Shown here: piece by piece, positions 62,141 through 64,000 of the stretch
How positions within the stretch are numbered: position 1 is the stretch's first letter
Layout of the letters: the number at the start of each line of letters is the position of its first letter
From: Pogonophryne albipinna
Lineage: Eukaryota > Chordata > Actinopteri > Perciformes > Artedidraconidae
Reading direction: 5' to 3'
Assembly: GCA_028583405.1 (NCBI GenBank)
Contig: CM053243.1
Location: 30,741,632-30,805,631, forward strand
DNA length: 64,000 nt
Made by a program: the position numbers and the translations under genes
The notes under the pieces: model-generated
Told to the model about the DNA's origin: nothing
Database searches by the model: none
Seen by the model: the letters and a program-made list of their open reading frames with translations, nothing else

Positions 62141-62229
62141 TGAGGGAGGCAAAGAGGAGGCAAATCCTACTTTGATTGAACTAAGTATCGCTGGTGTTTT
62201 ATTTTCTTTAGTTTTTTGCCCCTCAGGCT

Positions 62230-64000
62230 ATAATCATGTGTATTTTCTCCATTCCTGTTCATGTGTCTTCTCGCAATTATCACTGGCCCCGTGTATCTCC
62301 TAATCGATATAACCGGCCTGCTCTCGTCTATCCCACATGCTCCACTGAGATCCAACATCTAGTTGCAGGGGGCCTGTGGAACTGCCAGTCGGCTGTTCCT
62401 AAGGCTGACTTCATCTCTGGCTACGCCTCCCTGCAGTCTCTGGATTTCCTTGCTCTCACTGAGACGTGGATTACTCCATCCAACACATCCACCCCAGCAG
62501 CTCTCTCCACAGCATATTCCTTCTCCCATACACCCAGACCCACTGGCAGAGGAGGTGGCATTGGTCTCCTGCTCTCTCCCAAATGGAGCTTTTCCCTCTT
62601 CAAGCTACCTAACTTCACTCCTTCCACCTTTAATTTCCATGCCGTCACAGTAACCCATCCTATACAATTAAACATTGTTGTTCTCTACCGTCCACCAGGC
62701 GCCTTGGGAGACTTCTTGGAGGAATTAGATAATCTCCTCTCACACATCCCTGAAACTGGCCCTCCCGCTGTACTTCTCGGAGACTTCAACCTCCAGACAG
62801 GAGAGCTGAACTAACATCTCTTTTAACCGCCTTTGCTTTCTCACTGTCTCAATCCCCACCAACTCATAAAGCTGGCAATGTCCTTGATCTCATATTCTCA
62901 AGGAACTGCTCTACTTCTAACCTCTCTGTAAAGCTGCTCCACACATCCGATCACTTCTTCATTTCATTCTCTCTACCCCTTTCCAAACATAACAAACTAA
63001 TCTCTTCTCATCCTGCACCTGTCCGCCGTAACCTTCGTTCTCTCTCCCCCTCTACCCTTGCCTCATCGGTTCTCTCAGCCCTCCCTTCCTCTGACTCGTT
63101 CCAACTTCTGCCTCCAAACTCTGCTGCAGAAACTCTCCTCTGTACTCTCTGTACTCTCTCATCCTCTCTGGACTCTCTCTGTCCTCTCACATCTCGGCAG
63201 GCTCGTCAGTCCCCTCCTGCTCCCTGGCTAAATGACGCACTGCGTGCTAATAGAACCATCCTTCGGGCAGCAGAGAGGAAACGGTGGAAATCCAAACACC
63301 ATGACGACCTCCTAACCTATCAGGCTCTCCTCTCCTCTTTCTCTGCTTCGATCTCTCAGGCAAAAAGCACTTTCTTTCAAGATAAGATCCAATCTTCCTA
63401 TTCCAATCCCAAAAAACTATTTTCCATCTTCTCCACCCTCTTGGACCCTCCCAAAGCCCCTTCCCCCTCCTCCCTTCTGTCAAGCGACTTTGTTGACCAC
63501 TTTGAAAAAACGGTTGATGATATTCGCTCTTCTTTTTCTGACTCACCTTTACTCACCGCTGGGTCACCAGACCCTCCTTTCACCCACACTCTAACCTCCT
63601 TTTCCCCTCTCTCTCCAAGTGAGGTTCTTACCCTCATTACCTCTGCCGACGGGCACCACCTGTCCTCTGGACCCTATCCCTTCAAACCTCCTTCAGACTG
63701 TCGCTCCTGATATTCTACCGTTTCTCACCCATTTCATCAACACTTCTCTAACTTCTGGTCACTTTCCAAACAGTCTCAAGGAGGCAAGAGTAAACCCTCT
63801 CCTAAAGAAACCCACTCTCAACCCGTCTGATGTTATAAACTACAGGCCTGTCTCTCTCCTCCCGTTCCTGTCTAAAACACTTGAACGCGCTGTCTTTAAA
63901 CAACTCTCCTGTTATCTCCATCAGAACAACCTTCTGGATCCGCACCAGTCTGGTTTCAAGGCAGGTCACTCCACAGAAACTGCCCTCCTTGCTGTCATTG
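62230..64000 (+). mobile_element. L2-like non-LTR retrotransposon (LINE), continues past the window
   Basis: The translated sequence shows an APE-type endonuclease region (SLDFLALTETWIT, GRGGGIGLLLSP, VVLYRPPGALGDF, LLGDFNL) followed by the start of a reverse transcriptase (NYRPVSLLPFLSKTLERAVF, QSGFKAGHSTETALLA). Order and motifs fit the CR1/L2 group, and I favour L2. The 5' end is not defined, and the catalytic part of the RT and the 3' end lie beyond the window. Orientation is the same as map2k5, and it sits in intron 19. Confidence 0.85.
62236..64000 (+). pseudogene. Broken LINE ORF: endonuclease and N-terminal reverse transcriptase
   Basis: Three frames carry the protein in succession. 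Frame one (62236 to about 62810) has the endonuclease up to GDFNLQTGEL and stops at 62812-62814. Frame two (about 62811 to 63650) carries the rest of the endonuclease (NVLDLIFSRN, HTSDHFFISF) and the linker (APWLNDALRA, FFQDKIQSS). Frame three (from about 63658) carries the RT start and stays open to the window end. Two frameshifts mean this copy is unlikely to be active. Confidence 0.8.

Larger units (their letters stand above)
57437..62230. other. map2k5 intron 19, first part
   Basis: No MEK5 coding sequence, so this intron is longer than 6.5 kb. It contains LINE-type 3' ends near 58.75 and 59.1 kb, a CA microsatellite near 61.64 kb, a unique-looking block near 60.87-61.03 kb and a 36-bp tandem duplication near 62.1 kb. 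Other frames look incidental. Confidence 0.6.

Noticed and set aside
57437..64000. Search for the last MEK5 exons (human DSPVLPVGEF and following)
   Set aside because: No plus-strand segment with matching residues and splice sites was found, so these exons are taken to lie beyond the window.

Overview
This is vertebrate nuclear DNA, almost certainly from a teleost fish. It is AT-rich, intron-rich and full of long CA/TG microsatellites and fish-type transposon relics: a Tc1/mariner copy, TTAA-flanked MITE-like elements, a tRNA-derived SINE, and L2-like LINE pieces. There are no bacterial genes, operons or CRISPR arrays. Most short open frames are chance frames in introns, repeats or dinucleotide tracts.

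The one protein gene I can support is map2k5 (MEK5), on the plus strand. Nineteen coding exons run from 24211 to 57436. They join in one continuous reading frame of 377 codons and cover the N-terminal PB1 domain and most of the dual-specificity kinase domain, including the glycine loop, catalytic lysine, HRD, DFG, the activation-loop Ser/Thr and APE. By comparison with human MEK5, about 70 C-terminal residues should lie in exons beyond position 64000. Intron 2 uses a GC-AG splice pair. Exon 17 is the 30-nt exon that is alternatively spliced in mammals.

Layout. 1-2300: AT-rich, perhaps the 3' UTR of an upstream gene. 2300-24210: intergenic, with a 1.14-kb TTAA-flanked composite element (6846-7983), two long CA tracts near 15 kb, a hAT remnant near 19 kb and a 710-bp MITE (21456-22165). 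24211-57436: map2k5. Its introns hold a short relative of the composite element (intron 2), a 1.49-kb long-armed inverted-repeat element containing a SINE (intron 7), a second full composite copy, a SINE and a decayed Tc1 element (intron 8), paired palindromes (intron 11), a 300-bp TG tract (intron 14) and LINE 3' ends (introns 17 and 19). 62.2-64.0 kb: a frameshifted L2-like LINE running off the window.

I found no new multi-gene system. The points most worth following are the two-copy composite transposon with its deleted relative, the palindrome pair beside exon 12, the frame-enforced GC-AG intron, the tandem start codons matching human MEK5, and inverted repeat pairs flanking exon 8 and exons 18-19.
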